Assembly: GCA_012033495.1 (NCBI GenBank)
Contig: JAAUQT010000022.1
Coordinates: forward strand, 1 to 39,845
Reading direction: 5' to 3'
DNA from: Cyanobacteria bacterium RM1_2_2
Lineage (GTDB): Bacteria; Cyanobacteriota; Cyanobacteriia; Elainellales; Elainellaceae
DNA length: 39,845 bases
The notes under the pieces: generated by a model
The model's database searches: none
Told to the model about the DNA's origin: nothing
What the model saw: the letters and a program-made list of their open reading frames with translations, nothing else
Made by a program: the position numbers and the translations under genes
Shown here: positions 1-8,280 of the stretch, in pieces
Position numbering within the stretch: position 1 is the first letter of the stretch
Layout: every line of letters begins with the position of its first letter

Positions 1-37
1 TTGAAGTCCCCCTTTCTAAGGGGGATTTAGGGGGATC
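1..37. repeat. C/G-rich dispersed repeat, partial copy
   Basis: The window opens inside a short imperfect inverted repeat: a run of Cs, then TTTCTAAG, then runs of Gs separated by ATTTA. The same CCCCC/GGGGG style with AAGTCCCCC and TTAGGGG words recurs near 6230, 25449-25532 and 26237-26313. Such elements are common between genes in filamentous cyanobacteria. It is probably cut by the window edge. Confidence 0.5.
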
Positions 38-78
38 AGCCCAGGTTTTGGACTCCTACGCGAGATGTGTGTACACCG

Positions 79-99
79 TAGCCCTTAAAAAGAGGGCTA
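79..99. other. Short hairpin downstream of sphS
   Basis: TAGCCCT and AGGGCTA form a perfect 7-bp stem around a 7-nt A-rich loop, about 120 nt beyond the sphS stop codon. There is no clear run of Ts on either side, so it is at best a weak or Rho-assisted end for the sphR-sphS transcript. It could also belong to the adjacent repeat. Confidence 0.25.
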
Positions 100-206
100 A
101 GAAATAGTTGCACACTGCGTAATATGTACAAATATTACCGGAATCATTGACCATCGTGTAGAAGCCTTTTGTCCAGTCTCTTCACGCTAGCCATCAGACG
201 TGATTC

Positions 207-230
207 GACGTTATTCAGGACGTTATTCAG
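207..230. repeat. Tandem 12-bp duplication over the sphS stop codon
   Basis: GACGTTATTCAG occurs twice in direct succession (207-218 and 219-230). The second copy contains the sphS stop codon (TAA on the minus strand, 223-225). Because the repeat lies at and just beyond the stop, it does not affect the conserved kinase domain. It is a simple short duplication. Confidence 0.7.
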
Positions 231-1632
231 ATGGTAAAAGTTCGGTAGATCGCCAAGGGAGACGCACTTGCAGCCAAGCCCCTCCCGTGACCGGATGATT
301 GCCCGCACTCACCGAACCCTGATGCGCTTCGACAATTTGCCGCACAATGGCCAACCCCAGACCGCTGCCGCCTTGTGCTAACCAATCTGCTGGATGGGCT
401 TGAGAGCCGACATGGTGGGCGCTGCGATTCACCATTTGCATGGAGGACAGGTTTTGCTCCACCGTTCGCGGTTCGATCTTTTCTAGCGGGATTGCCCTTG
501 CCCGTGAAGGATCAGCCCGATAAAAACGCTCAAACACGTAAGGCAACGCTTTTTCAGGAAAGCCAGGGCCAGAATCAATTACCTCTAGGCAGACAGACTG
601 GAGATTGGACGAATTGCCAGTCGCCGCTTCACTAGCGCTGATTTTGACCTGAATGGTTTGAGTGGGCGGGCTATATTTGATGCTGTTATCTATCAAATTA
701 ATGAGCAGACGGTGAATGCGGGCTTCATCCAGCAGGATGGTGAGATGATCGGGTCCGCTGTAGTCTAAGCTAAGCTGTTTGCGACGGGCTAACGGTTCCA
801 AGCTGTTCCACACTGAATGCAGCAAATACACCAGATCGGTAGACTTGAGTTGTAAGTTGCGGAAAGAATCGCGCTCCATTTGGCTCAAATCCAACAGATC
901 TTGCACCAGATCACTCAGCCGCACCGTTTCGTTAATTAACCGATCGGCCCAGGTTTTTAGGTTAGGGTCAAGGCGAGTTTGCAAGGTTTCTGCAACTAAG
1001 CGAATGGAGGTCAGCGGTGTTTTTAGCTCATGGGCCAGGTCAGAAGTCCAGCGATCGCGCTGCTGCATCAAGACGACGACTTCCTGCTGATTTTCTAGGA
1101 AGATGCCGACCTGATGATCGGGTAAGGGCAACCCATAGCCTTGGAGCGTGAAGGCAGGCTGGTGAGATAGGTCAGTTGGATCAGAGCTGGTGGGGTAGAA
1201 AGTCCAGTTGCTTTGGCAGGGATGATTGGCATTGCGGGTTTGCTCAATCAGATCATCCAGTTCATAGGAACGTACTAGCTCCAGCAAAAGGCGTGGCTTT
1301 GAGCGGTTAAAGTCTTGAGCGATCCCCAAAATCTTGCGGGCTTGCGCATTGCACCAAAGCAGGCGGTTTTCGTCATCGATTTGCAAATAGCCAACGGGCG
1401 CAGCGTGGAGAATTTGTTGTAAGGTCGCAAGCTGTTGTTGAAGGTGGTGATGTTCCCTCTGTTGCTGTGCGATCCCCAACGCAAGCTGAGAGGTTAAGGA
1501 AAACGGCGAATCGGCTACACTCGGCTGCAAGCTGCGAAGAACTTTCTTCAGTCGGATATTCGAGCGGAATTGCTGCCAGCCAACTGCTAGCAACCCGATC
1601 AATAATCCAAGTAGAAAGTCTAGGATTGCCAC
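223..1632 (-). CDS. sphS: Sensor histidine kinase, SphS/PhoR-like
   Basis: Membrane-associated sensor kinase, likely the phosphate-limitation sensor that phosphorylates the response regulator encoded just upstream. The 469-residue protein has one N-terminal hydrophobic helix (about 3-20), a coiled-coil stretch (55-75), a PAS-like domain (about 72-190), a HisKA domain with phospho-acceptor His201 in DLAHELKTPLTSIR, and a HATPase domain with N, F and GSGLGLAIVRQIV boxes. Between the F box (FERFYRADPSRAR) and the G2 box there is an insertion of about 45 low-conservation residues. The start is GTG with only a weak upstream GAGG. The gene follows the regulator on the same strand, about 155 nt after its repaired stop. 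Assignment to SphS rests on the short membrane-anchored N-terminus plus PAS and on pairing with an OmpR/PhoB-type regulator; another phosphate-unrelated kinase of this architecture cannot be excluded. Confidence 0.8.
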   Translation of the reverse strand: MAILDFLLGLLIGLLAVGWQQFRSNIRLKKVLRSLQPSVADSPFSLTSQLALGIAQQQREHHHLQQQLATLQQILHAAPVGYLQIDDENRLLWCNAQARKILGIAQDFNRSKPRLLLELVRSYELDDLIEQTRNANHPCQSNWTFYPTSSDPTDLSHQPAFTLQGYGLPLPDHQVGIFLENQQEVVVLMQQRDRWTSDLAHELKTPLTSIRLVAETLQTRLDPNLKTWADRLINETVRLSDLVQDLLDLSQMERDSFRNLQLKSTDLVYLLHSVWNSLEPLARRKQLSLDYSGPDHLTILLDEARIHRLLINLIDNSIKYSPPTQTIQVKISASEAATGNSSNLQSVCLEVIDSGPGFPEKALPYVFERFYRADPSRARAIPLEKIEPRTVEQNLSSMQMVNRSAHHVGSQAHPADWLAQGGSGLGLAIVRQIVEAHQGSVSAGNHPVTGGAWLQVRLPWRSTELLPSE

Positions 1633-1788
1633 GGTTGATTATTTTTGCCTCACGGCATTTGTCCTTGCTGTGCGTTTGTCAATGGCAAGAAGCGACCGTT
1701 TTCACTCCGATGTGTACTCTAACTTGTTACGCTCACTTTATGGCTTGCCCTATTCAGGACTGCCTCTATTGCTTACCCATTACTTACC

Positions 1789-2552
1789 TTAACCGAATCG
1801 ATAGCCAAAGCCCCGGACGGTTAACAGATATTCTGGACGACTGGGATCAAGTTCTAGCTTTTCGCGCAGCCAGCGAATGTGAACATCGACCGTTTTGCTG
1901 TCTCCCATAAAGTCGGGCCCCAAATCCGCTCGATTAGTTGCTCCCGTGACCACACGCGGCGGGGATGGGACATGAACAGTTCCAGAATCCGAAACTCTTT
2001 AGGAGACAGGTTGACCTCTTCGCCGCGAATCGTGACCCGGCATTCTTGCGGGTAGAGCACAATTTCATGAAACCGCAGCGTTGACTCTTGAGTTTGAAGC
2101 TGAGAACGACGGTGACGCCGCAGCAATGCCCGACAGCGGGCAATTAACTCTCGCATTCCAAAAGGCTTGGTGAGGTAGTCATCAGCACCGACTTCTAAGC
2201 CAACAACCCGGTCAGTTTCAGTGCCCTTCGCGCTCAGCATCAAAATCGGGACGCTGTCTCCTTCATGGCGGATGAGACGGCAGAGATCTAGCCCGTTGAC
2301 ATAGGGCAGCATTAAATCAAGGATGATCAAATCGAACACAACGGCTTCACCGTGGCTCGATTCACCAGTTCGAGAAGAAAGAAATTCCAAGCCTTTTCGA
2401 CCATCTTCAGCGGTGAAAACTTCGTAGCCTTCCTCGGTCAAAGCCAGCGCGATTGTTTCTCGAATTAACTCTTCATCTTCAACGACCAAAACCCGCCCTA
2501 GCTTTACGTCCTGTTGGAATCTAGCTGTTTCTGGCGTTATCGTGAGTGGCAT
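1789..2552 (-). CDS. sphR: PhoB/SphR-like response regulator, frameshifted
   Basis: OmpR/PhoB-family DNA-binding response regulator, the likely partner of the downstream kinase. It has a receiver domain with acidic residues VEDEE near 25-28, phospho-acceptor Asp79 in LIILDLMLP and the conserved Lys in TKPFG, followed by a winged-helix domain. The continuous frame from 2552 runs off at codon 232 (stop 1854). The expected C-terminus, reading [20 protein letters not shown] and then [13 protein letters not shown], is intact in another frame and ends with a stop at 1789-1791. One base is missing in the GGGCCCC run at about 1915-1921. Without repair the protein loses the recognition helix and wing, so it would not bind DNA normally. 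The pattern fits a base-calling error better than a decayed gene. The SphR name is inferred from gene order and family. Confidence 0.8.
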
Positions 2553-2709
2553 GACAATCTCTAGGTTTCAGCGCTCCTTGCTCATAGTAACAGAATGCCG
2601 TAAATCTGCTGTTCAAAAAGCACATCGAGCGTGTTTTTGTTACTGTTGTTTACGATACAGACCGTCGAAATAATAGCGAACATCTCCCTACTGCGCCTCT
2701 ACTGCTTGC

Positions 2710-3048
2710 CTACTGACCACAGCAGCGATCGATGCCCAAACTATCTAGCAGCAGTTCACTCACGGCATTGGCAACCGCAAACTCGCTGTAAAAACTCCGC
2801 GAAAAATCAAACTCCTGCATTTCAGTCACAATGGCAATTACCAATGATCCCAGATCGTTTTCGCCTTCCATGCGCTGACGCACAAACACTTGCGCTGCCC
2901 TCGCTGCAATGGTTTGATTGATCGCTTCTGGAATAAATTCTTGATCAAGCCACTGATGCAAAGCAGCCTGCAACCATTGCCCTTCCTGCTGAGGATGGAT
3001 CGCAGCGGGTAGGGTAATTGCTTCGATGGGTTCAGTGGGTTCAACCAT
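2710..3048 (-). CDS. Conserved small protein of unknown function
   Basis: Predicted soluble, acidic 112-residue protein. I do not recognise a named family. It is rich in Ala, Gln and Glu, appears mostly helical, and contains a central QAALHQWLDQEFIPEA stretch and a C-terminal AVANAVSELLLDSLGID helix. There is no signal peptide or membrane segment. The start ATG at 3046-3048 has no strong Shine-Dalgarno sequence, which is usual in cyanobacteria. It reads away from aat (divergent, 117 nt apart), so the two may share an upstream region. Coding bias and a helical, non-repetitive composition support a real gene; function unknown. Confidence 0.65.
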   Translation of the reverse strand: MVEPTEPIEAITLPAAIHPQQEGQWLQAALHQWLDQEFIPEAINQTIAARAAQVFVRQRMEGENDLGSLVIAIVTEMQEFDFSRSFYSEFAVANAVSELLLDSLGIDRCCGQ

Positions 3049-3165
3049 ATACCGACAATCAGAAAATCAGATTCAGGAAATTTAAGCCAGAGCAAATGAG
3101 TTAATGAGCATTGCCTTAAATTATTGCTATGGTAATTTCCAGCATAGAACAGAGTATTACCCTCC

Positions 3166-3753
3166 GTGACTCAAAGCCTCTACGATATTGCTGCCATTAT
3201 TGAAGGTTATGCTCAAGGATATTTTTTGATGGCGAACGACCCCGATACCTCCTTGGCTTGGTACTCTAGCCGCGAGCGGGCGTTAATTCCGTTAGACGAT
3301 GGCTTTCGCTACCCGCGATCCCTTCAGCGCATCTTGAATCAAAATCGCTTTCAAGTCGCCATCAGCCAAGACTTTAAGGCGGTGGTGGCAGGTTGCGCCG
3401 ATCGGGAAACCACCTGGATTTCAGACGAACTACGCGAAATTTACTGGCAGCTTCATCTGGCAGGCTGGGCCCATAGCTTTGAAACTTGGCAAGATGACAA
3501 GCTGGCTGGGGCGATTTTAGGAATTGCGATTGGGGGCGCGTTTATCGGAGAGTCGATGTTTTATCGCGTTCCAGAAGCCTCAAAAGTAGCCATGGTGAAG
3601 TTAGTCGAATGGCTGCGAGTCCAGCAATTTAGCCTGTTTGATGCCCAAATGACCAACCCTCACCTAGAGCGATTTGGAGCCTACATTGTTTCGCAGCAAG
3701 AGTATGAGAAACTGCTGAAGCAAGCTATCCAGCGTCCTTGCTCGATGCGGTAA
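3166..3753 (+). CDS. aat: Leucyl/phenylalanyl-tRNA-protein transferase
   Basis: Cytoplasmic transferase that moves Leu or Phe from charged tRNA to proteins with N-terminal Arg or Lys, marking them for the ClpS/ClpAP N-end-rule pathway. The 195 residues show the family landmarks: [12 protein letters not shown] near 14-25, [13 protein letters not shown] (32-44) where the family usually has WxSPxxR, TTWISDEL for the ETWI motif, and [19 protein letters not shown] (113-131) for the substrate-pocket GxFxGESMF motif. The length matches the family. GTG at 3166 is chosen because it places the N-terminus at the usual position. Transcribed alone and convergent with ftsX. Confidence 0.95.
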   Translation: MTQSLYDIAAIIEGYAQGYFLMANDPDTSLAWYSSRERALIPLDDGFRYPRSLQRILNQNRFQVAISQDFKAVVAGCADRETTWISDELREIYWQLHLAGWAHSFETWQDDKLAGAILGIAIGGAFIGESMFYRVPEASKVAMVKLVEWLRVQQFSLFDAQMTNPHLERFGAYIVSQQEYEKLLKQAIQRPCSMR

Positions 3754-3772
3754 GTTTAATGCGGTAAATTTA

Positions 3773-3894
3773 GGAGATTTCTAGAAAAAAGTTGTTGCCA
3801 CGTTGGGGCAGGTTTGGACTCAGTCTCGCGTTGCCCAGAGGATTGATCTGCAAAACCTGCCCGTACAGGGGGAGAGGGTTTCCCAGAAATCTCC
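3773..3894. repeat. Nested long inverted repeat between aat and ftsX
   Basis: Two perfect 10-bp inverted repeats are nested. The outer arms are GGAGATTTCT (3773-3782) and AGAAATCTCC (3885-3894). The inner arms are GGGCAGGTTT (3806-3815) and AAACCTGCCC (3853-3862). Together they can fold a 122-nt stem in RNA from either strand, in the gap between two convergent genes. The AACCTGCCC(GTACAGG) wording resembles a dispersed repeat seen in many cyanobacterial genomes. A non-autonomous (MITE-like) or bidirectional-terminator role is possible. A similar GGGGCAGGTTTTG word occurs near 35990. Confidence 0.6.
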
Positions 3895-4000
3895 TTAATG
3901 CGGTCAATCATCTGGAATTCGGAATTGATGCCGTGTGTACCTAGATGAACTCGTCCCAATCTGACCTAAGCCATCGTTGCAGATTACGAGAAGACCCAAC

Positions 4001-4903
4001 TCACCGCACAGCAAACCGTCGCACGGCCAACAAACTGCCTAGCAGCCCCACCGAACACCCTAAACCCAACAACGCCAGCGGCAGCAGCATGGTTTGGTAG
4101 GGAGAGAGCCGCATGGTGCTGGTGAGAAACTGAATAAACTCGGATTGTTGAGTCAGCAAATTTGCCAAAAACTCCTGCACTCCAGCCACTAAACCCCAAG
4201 CGACAATCGATCCCACGATCCCCAAGACGAGTCCTTGCAAAATAAAGGGCAGATAAATCCAGGTGGTGGTTGCGCCTACAAGCTGCATCACTTCAATTTC
4301 GCGGCGACGCGCCATCACAATCAGGCGAATCGTGGTTGTAATCACAGCGATGGCGGTTAAAGTCAGAATGGTAATCATTCCTAAGCTCAGCCAGTTTAGC
4401 CCTTGGTTGAGTTGGCTAATGCGCTGCACGGCTTCATCAACATATTGCACTTCATCAACTCCCTGCATCTGCTGAAGTTTTTGCGCCACGACCGGAACTG
4501 CCTCGGCGTTTTTGACCTTGACCTTTAATTCATCGACGAGGGGGTTGCCGCTGAGTTGATCGGTTGCGCCCTGAATATCGGATAGCCCCATCTCGCGCAT
4601 CAAGGCTGACCAGGCCGCTTCTTTGGCGACGGGCGTCACGGTTGCAACTTCCGGCATGGCTGCTACGCTGGGCTGCAAATCGGCTGCCTGCACACCCGTA
4701 TCGAGATAAACCGAGACTTCCAACTGGCTGCCAAACTGAGTCAGCAAGCCCTCTAGCTGCCAAGAAGCCTGCAAGCTAATACCAAACAGAAACAGCAGCA
4801 CCGTGACTGTACTGACAGCAGCCCAGTTCATCCAGCCGCCTCGTTTTAAACCCAGCAAAGTTTCCCTCAGAAGATAGTCGGATTTGGTCAAAAGTTGCAG
4901 CAC
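4001..4903 (-). CDS. ftsX: Cell division ABC permease FtsX
   Basis: Membrane subunit of the FtsE-FtsX complex, which couples ATP hydrolysis to activation of periplasmic cell-wall hydrolases at the division septum. The 300 residues give the FtsX layout: a first transmembrane helix (about 28-50), an extracytoplasmic domain (50-165) and three C-terminal membrane helices (about 172-195, 222-245, 270-293). The RRREIEVMQLVGAT motif before the third helix is diagnostic. The start ATG is at 4901-4903. No ftsE ATPase gene lies next to it: upstream are 655 non-coding bases and then def on the other strand. The ATPase partner must be elsewhere in the genome. Confidence 0.93.
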   Translation of the reverse strand: MLQLLTKSDYLLRETLLGLKRGGWMNWAAVSTVTVLLFLFGISLQASWQLEGLLTQFGSQLEVSVYLDTGVQAADLQPSVAAMPEVATVTPVAKEAAWSALMREMGLSDIQGATDQLSGNPLVDELKVKVKNAEAVPVVAQKLQQMQGVDEVQYVDEAVQRISQLNQGLNWLSLGMITILTLTAIAVITTTIRLIVMARRREIEVMQLVGATTTWIYLPFILQGLVLGIVGSIVAWGLVAGVQEFLANLLTQQSEFIQFLTSTMRLSPYQTMLLPLALLGLGCSVGLLGSLLAVRRFAVR

Positions 4904-5558
4904 GCTCTACGCTCCCATTACCTGCTAAAATTACATGCTAAAAAGTTGGCTTTTAAGAAGTTGCATGTGGTTTAAGCCTCACATTGTAATCACAGTCGCA
5001 GCAAATGAAGATGCAATGACCAAATTATGTTGTTTTGCCTTCTCTGTAAGACTGGTTGATAAGCATCAGTGAATGACAAAGGAATTACAGAAATTCTGTT
5101 TAGAAGGAATTCCGCAGGGCAAATGAGTTGGTCAATATGCCCTGAAAAAGAACATTAATTTGTATATTTTGGTAAGCTGTGCAGGCAATATTTGCTGGTT
5201 GTGAAGCAGACAAAACTTTTTTGAAATCTAGGGCGCGTCATCTAATAGTCAATAGTGGCAATGATCAATAGTGGCAATGGTCAAACGTTAACGACATCAG
5301 CCTGATCGTGCTCGTTCCCCAAACCAAGCTAGGGGCTGTTGCCCTGCTATCGTCAGGGTTCTAGCTGGAATGGACATAGCCCCTGGAATAACTCCTTGGA
5401 TTCTTTTAGCGCCATTTAGCCCCTGTTTTTGCATCTTTGGCAACCGCTTTCTGCGATCGGATTGGACGATGATTCACTATGATGGAGAGAGACAAGAAAT
5501 TCAGCAAACGCTGGACTAAAAGCTGAAACATTACATATCGCTTGCAGGTCACGAAATC
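4904..5558. other. 655-bp divergent intergenic region
   Basis: This gap separates the divergent ftsX and def genes and should carry both promoters. I see no tRNA, conserved RNA or convincing ORF. A 49-codon frame at 5370-5519 has no ribosome site or recognisable sequence. The stretch around 5020-5230 is AT-rich. The only repeat I can support is the tandem 16-mer listed separately. Confidence 0.6.
5249..5279. repeat. Tandem repeat, two copies of a 16-mer
   Basis: TCAATAGTGGCAATG occurs at 5249-5263 and again at 5265-5279, separated by one A. It lies about 280 nt upstream of def and 350 nt upstream of ftsX. It could be a paired regulator site or a simple slippage duplication; nothing in the sequence decides. 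Confidence 0.7.
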
Positions 5559-6122
5559 ATGACGGCTCAGATCCTGGTTGAAAAAAAGAAGTTAGCTAAA
5601 GCGCCTCTAGAACTGCACTATTTGGGCGATCGAGTGTTGCGTCAGCCTGCAAAACGGATCACCAAGATTGATGATGAAGTCCGGCTGTTGGCGCGGCAAA
5701 TGCTGCAAACCATGTATAGCGAAGATGGAATTGGGTTGGCGGCTCCGCAAGTCGGCATCCACAAGCAGTTGATCGTTGTAGACTGTGAACCCGATCAGCC
5801 GGAAGCACCACCGCTGATTTTGATCAATCCGGTCATCCTCAAATCGAGCCAAAAGCAGTGTGTGACTCAAGAAGGATGTCTCAGCATCCCACAAGTATTT
5901 TTGGATGTAGTTCGCCCAGAGAATATCGAAGTTTCATTCAAAGACGAGCAGGGCAGACCTCAAAGGCTCAAGGCTGATGGTTTGCTGGCACGGGTGATTC
6001 AGCACGAAATCGATCACCTGAATGGCGTTGTGTTTGTTGATCGGGTAGAAAATACCTTGATGAGAAATCAGGAGCTAACCAAACATGGTTTTGCAGTAGG
6101 GTCGGTTAAACCAGTGCAGTAG
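5559..6122 (+). CDS. def: Peptide deformylase
   Basis: Cytoplasmic metalloenzyme that removes the formyl group from the N-terminal Met of new proteins. All three catalytic motifs are present: GIGLAAPQVG (57-66), EGCLSIP (105-111, metal ligand Cys107) and QHEIDHLNG (148-156, ligands His149 and His153, catalytic Glu150). The length of 187 is normal for a type 1 enzyme with a short N-terminal extension. The ATG start has an AGG about 10 nt upstream. The gene appears to be transcribed alone from the long upstream gap. Confidence 0.97.
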   Translation: MTAQILVEKKKLAKAPLELHYLGDRVLRQPAKRITKIDDEVRLLARQMLQTMYSEDGIGLAAPQVGIHKQLIVVDCEPDQPEAPPLILINPVILKSSQKQCVTQEGCLSIPQVFLDVVRPENIEVSFKDEQGRPQRLKADGLLARVIQHEIDHLNGVVFVDRVENTLMRNQELTKHGFAVGSVKPVQ

Positions 6123-6530
6123 CTAAGCCTGCAATGCTGCTCAATTTTCTATCGCTGCTTGATTCATCCGCCTAAGAAGTAGATTAAGGCTGGGGTTGGC
6201 AGATCTGACGCCATATGCAACGGTTTCTTAGCCCTCTTGACCAGGGGTTAGGGGAGCGGCGATTGATGTGACTTAAGACCAGATCCCCTCAATCCCTCTT
6301 AAACAGGGGAACTTGGATGAGCAAAGTTATACATGGCGTAGATCTGGTAAGACTGCGGCTTTTATGCTTCGATATCTATAACAGCAGCAATCTTGTGAGG
6401 TGTAGAATTGCTTCTGTGTAGGAAGCAAAAATGCTATTCCTCCTTACCCCTGTCGTTGGCTTGGGTTCGCTGAGTGTGGGGTAAAGAACCATCACTCAAT
6501 ATTCACGTTTCATAGGGTAGGAATCAACTG
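6123..6530. other. 408-bp intergenic region with degenerate C/G-rich repeat
   Basis: No gene is visible. Between about 6230 and 6316 there is a degenerate inverted-repeat element (CCCTCTTGACCAGGGG..., ATCCCCTCAATCCCTC..., CAGGGGAACTT) of the same type as those at 25449 and 26237. The last 50 bases should hold the signals for the small gene starting at 6531; GGGTAGGAA about 10 nt before its GTG is the likely ribosome site. Confidence 0.5.
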
Positions 6531-6725
6531 GTGACTCCAAAAAGTGGTGTGCTATTGGCTGGCTCTTGTGTAGCAGCAATTGCGGCAGTCGGCTCGATTT
6601 TTGAGCTTTCTTCGGGGCAGCCCCAACTGGGCAATTTGATAACAGGCATCATTTTAGTTCTAGCGATTCCTCTGACGGGAATCTTCTTCTATGCAGCGGT
6701 TCAGGACGCTAGAGCGAATCAATAG
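6531..6725 (+). CDS. Small two-helix membrane protein
   Basis: Sixty-four residues with two predicted membrane helices: about 6-25 (GVLLAGSCVAAIAAVGSIFE) and 36-57 (LITGIILVLAIPLTGIFFYA), joined by a short polar loop SSGQPQ. The GTG start has AGGGTAGGAA upstream. I do not recognise a named family. It lies 45 nt before the FHA-PrsW gene on the same strand and may be cotranscribed with it, which would place it near that membrane protease. Function unknown. Confidence 0.65.
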   Translation: MTPKSGVLLAGSCVAAIAAVGSIFELSSGQPQLGNLITGIILVLAIPLTGIFFYAAVQDARANQ

Positions 6726-6770
6726 AGCGAATCCATCTTCCTTACCGTCCTGTTTACGGCATCTCGAACG

Positions 6771-8140
6771 ATGACCGGATCTCCACTGTGCTCCGCATTC
6801 TTGCGGCGGATCGCTTCCCATCACAAAGAATCTTCTCTCGCTGCATACCCACTGGTGGCTCCAGCCTCCGTGGTCATTGGGCGCGATCCTCGATGTCAAA
6901 TTGTGCTGGACTCCCAGCTTTATGGGTCTGTATCGCGTCAACATGCCCGGCTTAGCCCATCTGCTGTTTCCCCTTCGGGCTGGCAGGTTTGTGATCTCGA
7001 CAGCGCCAACGGCACGTTTGTCAACGGGCAACGATTGCAAGGATGCCGTCACCTCAAGCCAGGCGATCAAATTTTGCTATCTCAGGCTGGGCCTCGATTT
7101 GTGTTTGAGATCCGCAGCCCTACGCAGACTACATCAAACATACCGCTGCCCACTGAGCCAGAACCCCTGTCATTGACGCCATCGGCTGTATCGCTTCCTG
7201 ATGCTTCACAGTCTGCTTCTGATGCCCTCACCCTCAGCCAACTGTTTCCCATCCTCTCGACGGGGCGAGATTTAACCCGCAAAGCATACCTGGTTCCAGG
7301 AATTATCACGGTATCGTTTGTGGTACTGATGTTTCTTTCAATTGGTAAACCAGGCTTCTTCAACTTGCTGCTGGCAGCTTACATTGCTGGCATTGCTTAT
7401 TATTTCGTCTATCAACTTTGTGGTAAGCAAAACCATGGTGGCTGCTAGTAGGAGCAGGAGCCGTCACTATTCTGCTGCTGAGCAGCCCTTTGCTTTACCC
7501 TTTCTTGTGGGTATTTCGTGGCGTTCTGCCAGGAGATGTGCCTGATAACAATTCAGGCGGTTTTCTACGCACCTTGATCCAAATGTTTTTTGGGGCAGGG
7601 CTAATGGAAGAACTCATCAAGGCGATTCCAATTCTGTTGGCTTACTGGCTGGGCACAAAACTGCGGTCGCCCTACCGAGAGCGCATTGGCGTTTGGGAAC
7701 CCTTAGACGGCATCTTAATTGGAACCGCTTCGGCAGTTGGGTTTACGTTATTAGAAACTCTGGGGCAATATGTGCCCGGAATTATGAATGATGTGACGCT
7801 CCAGGCGGGAGTAAATCGAGAATTGTTGGGGCTACAGCTTTTAATTCCTCGAATTCTAGGCTCGATTTCAGGGCACATGGCCTATAGCGGCTATCTTGGA
7901 TATTTCATTGGGTTGAGTGTGCTGAAACCGTCAAAACGCTGGCAAATTCTTGGCGTTGGCTACTTAACAGCGTCGTCGCTACACGCTCTTTGGAACACGA
8001 TGGGGCTGATCAATCTTTTGGTTTTAGCGGTGGTTGGCGTCGTTTCTTATGCGTTTCTGACCGCAGCAATTCTGAAGGCAAGGGTCTTATCGCCCACCCG
8101 CTCTCAAAATTTTGCGACTCGGTTTACTCGACTGCGATGA
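6771..8140 (+). CDS. FHA-domain PrsW-family intramembrane protease, frameshifted
   Basis: The gene reads as one protein of about 456 residues interrupted by a frameshift. Residues about 33-114 form an FHA phosphothreonine-binding domain: VVIGRDPRCQIVL, SVSRQHARL, then NGTFVNGQRL. After a Pro/Ser-rich linker come several membrane helices and the PrsW glutamic-type intramembrane protease motifs: MEELIKAIPILLAYW (EExxK), LLETLGQY and SLHALWNT (HxxxN). The first frame stops at 7446-7448. The membrane domain continues in another frame, reading KPWWLLVGAGAVTILLLSS. The run AAAA at 7429-7432 should be AAAAA. PrsW enzymes cut membrane proteins such as anti-sigma factors, and the FHA domain suggests recruitment by Ser/Thr kinase signalling. 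The substrate is not identifiable from context, although sigF lies 1.2 kb away. Confidence 0.85.
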
Positions 8141-8212
8141 AGAAGGAGGTCTTCTTTACGAAAACTAAAAGTTGTCTACCTCTTCTTCTGGTGGGCAGTT
8201 AATTTTTCTGCT

Positions 8213-8246
8213 AAAAAAGGGCTGAGTAGATTTCCCACTCAACCCT
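8213..8246 (-). terminator. Rho-independent terminator of the Bax inhibitor-1 gene
   Basis: Read on the minus strand, AGGGTTGAGT and ACTCAGCCCT pair (10 bp, one mismatch) around a 9-nt loop and are followed by TTTTTT. It begins 35 nt beyond the stop codon of the gene ending at 8281. It also lies downstream of the convergent PrsW gene but lacks a T run in that direction. Confidence 0.75.
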
Positions 8247-8280
8247 CAAGCATATCAATTAACTTCAGACTGTCCTTACC

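Noticed and set aside
5370-5519. 49-codon frame upstream of def
   Set aside because: No ribosome site and no recognisable protein features. It ends 40 bp before def and is probably chance.
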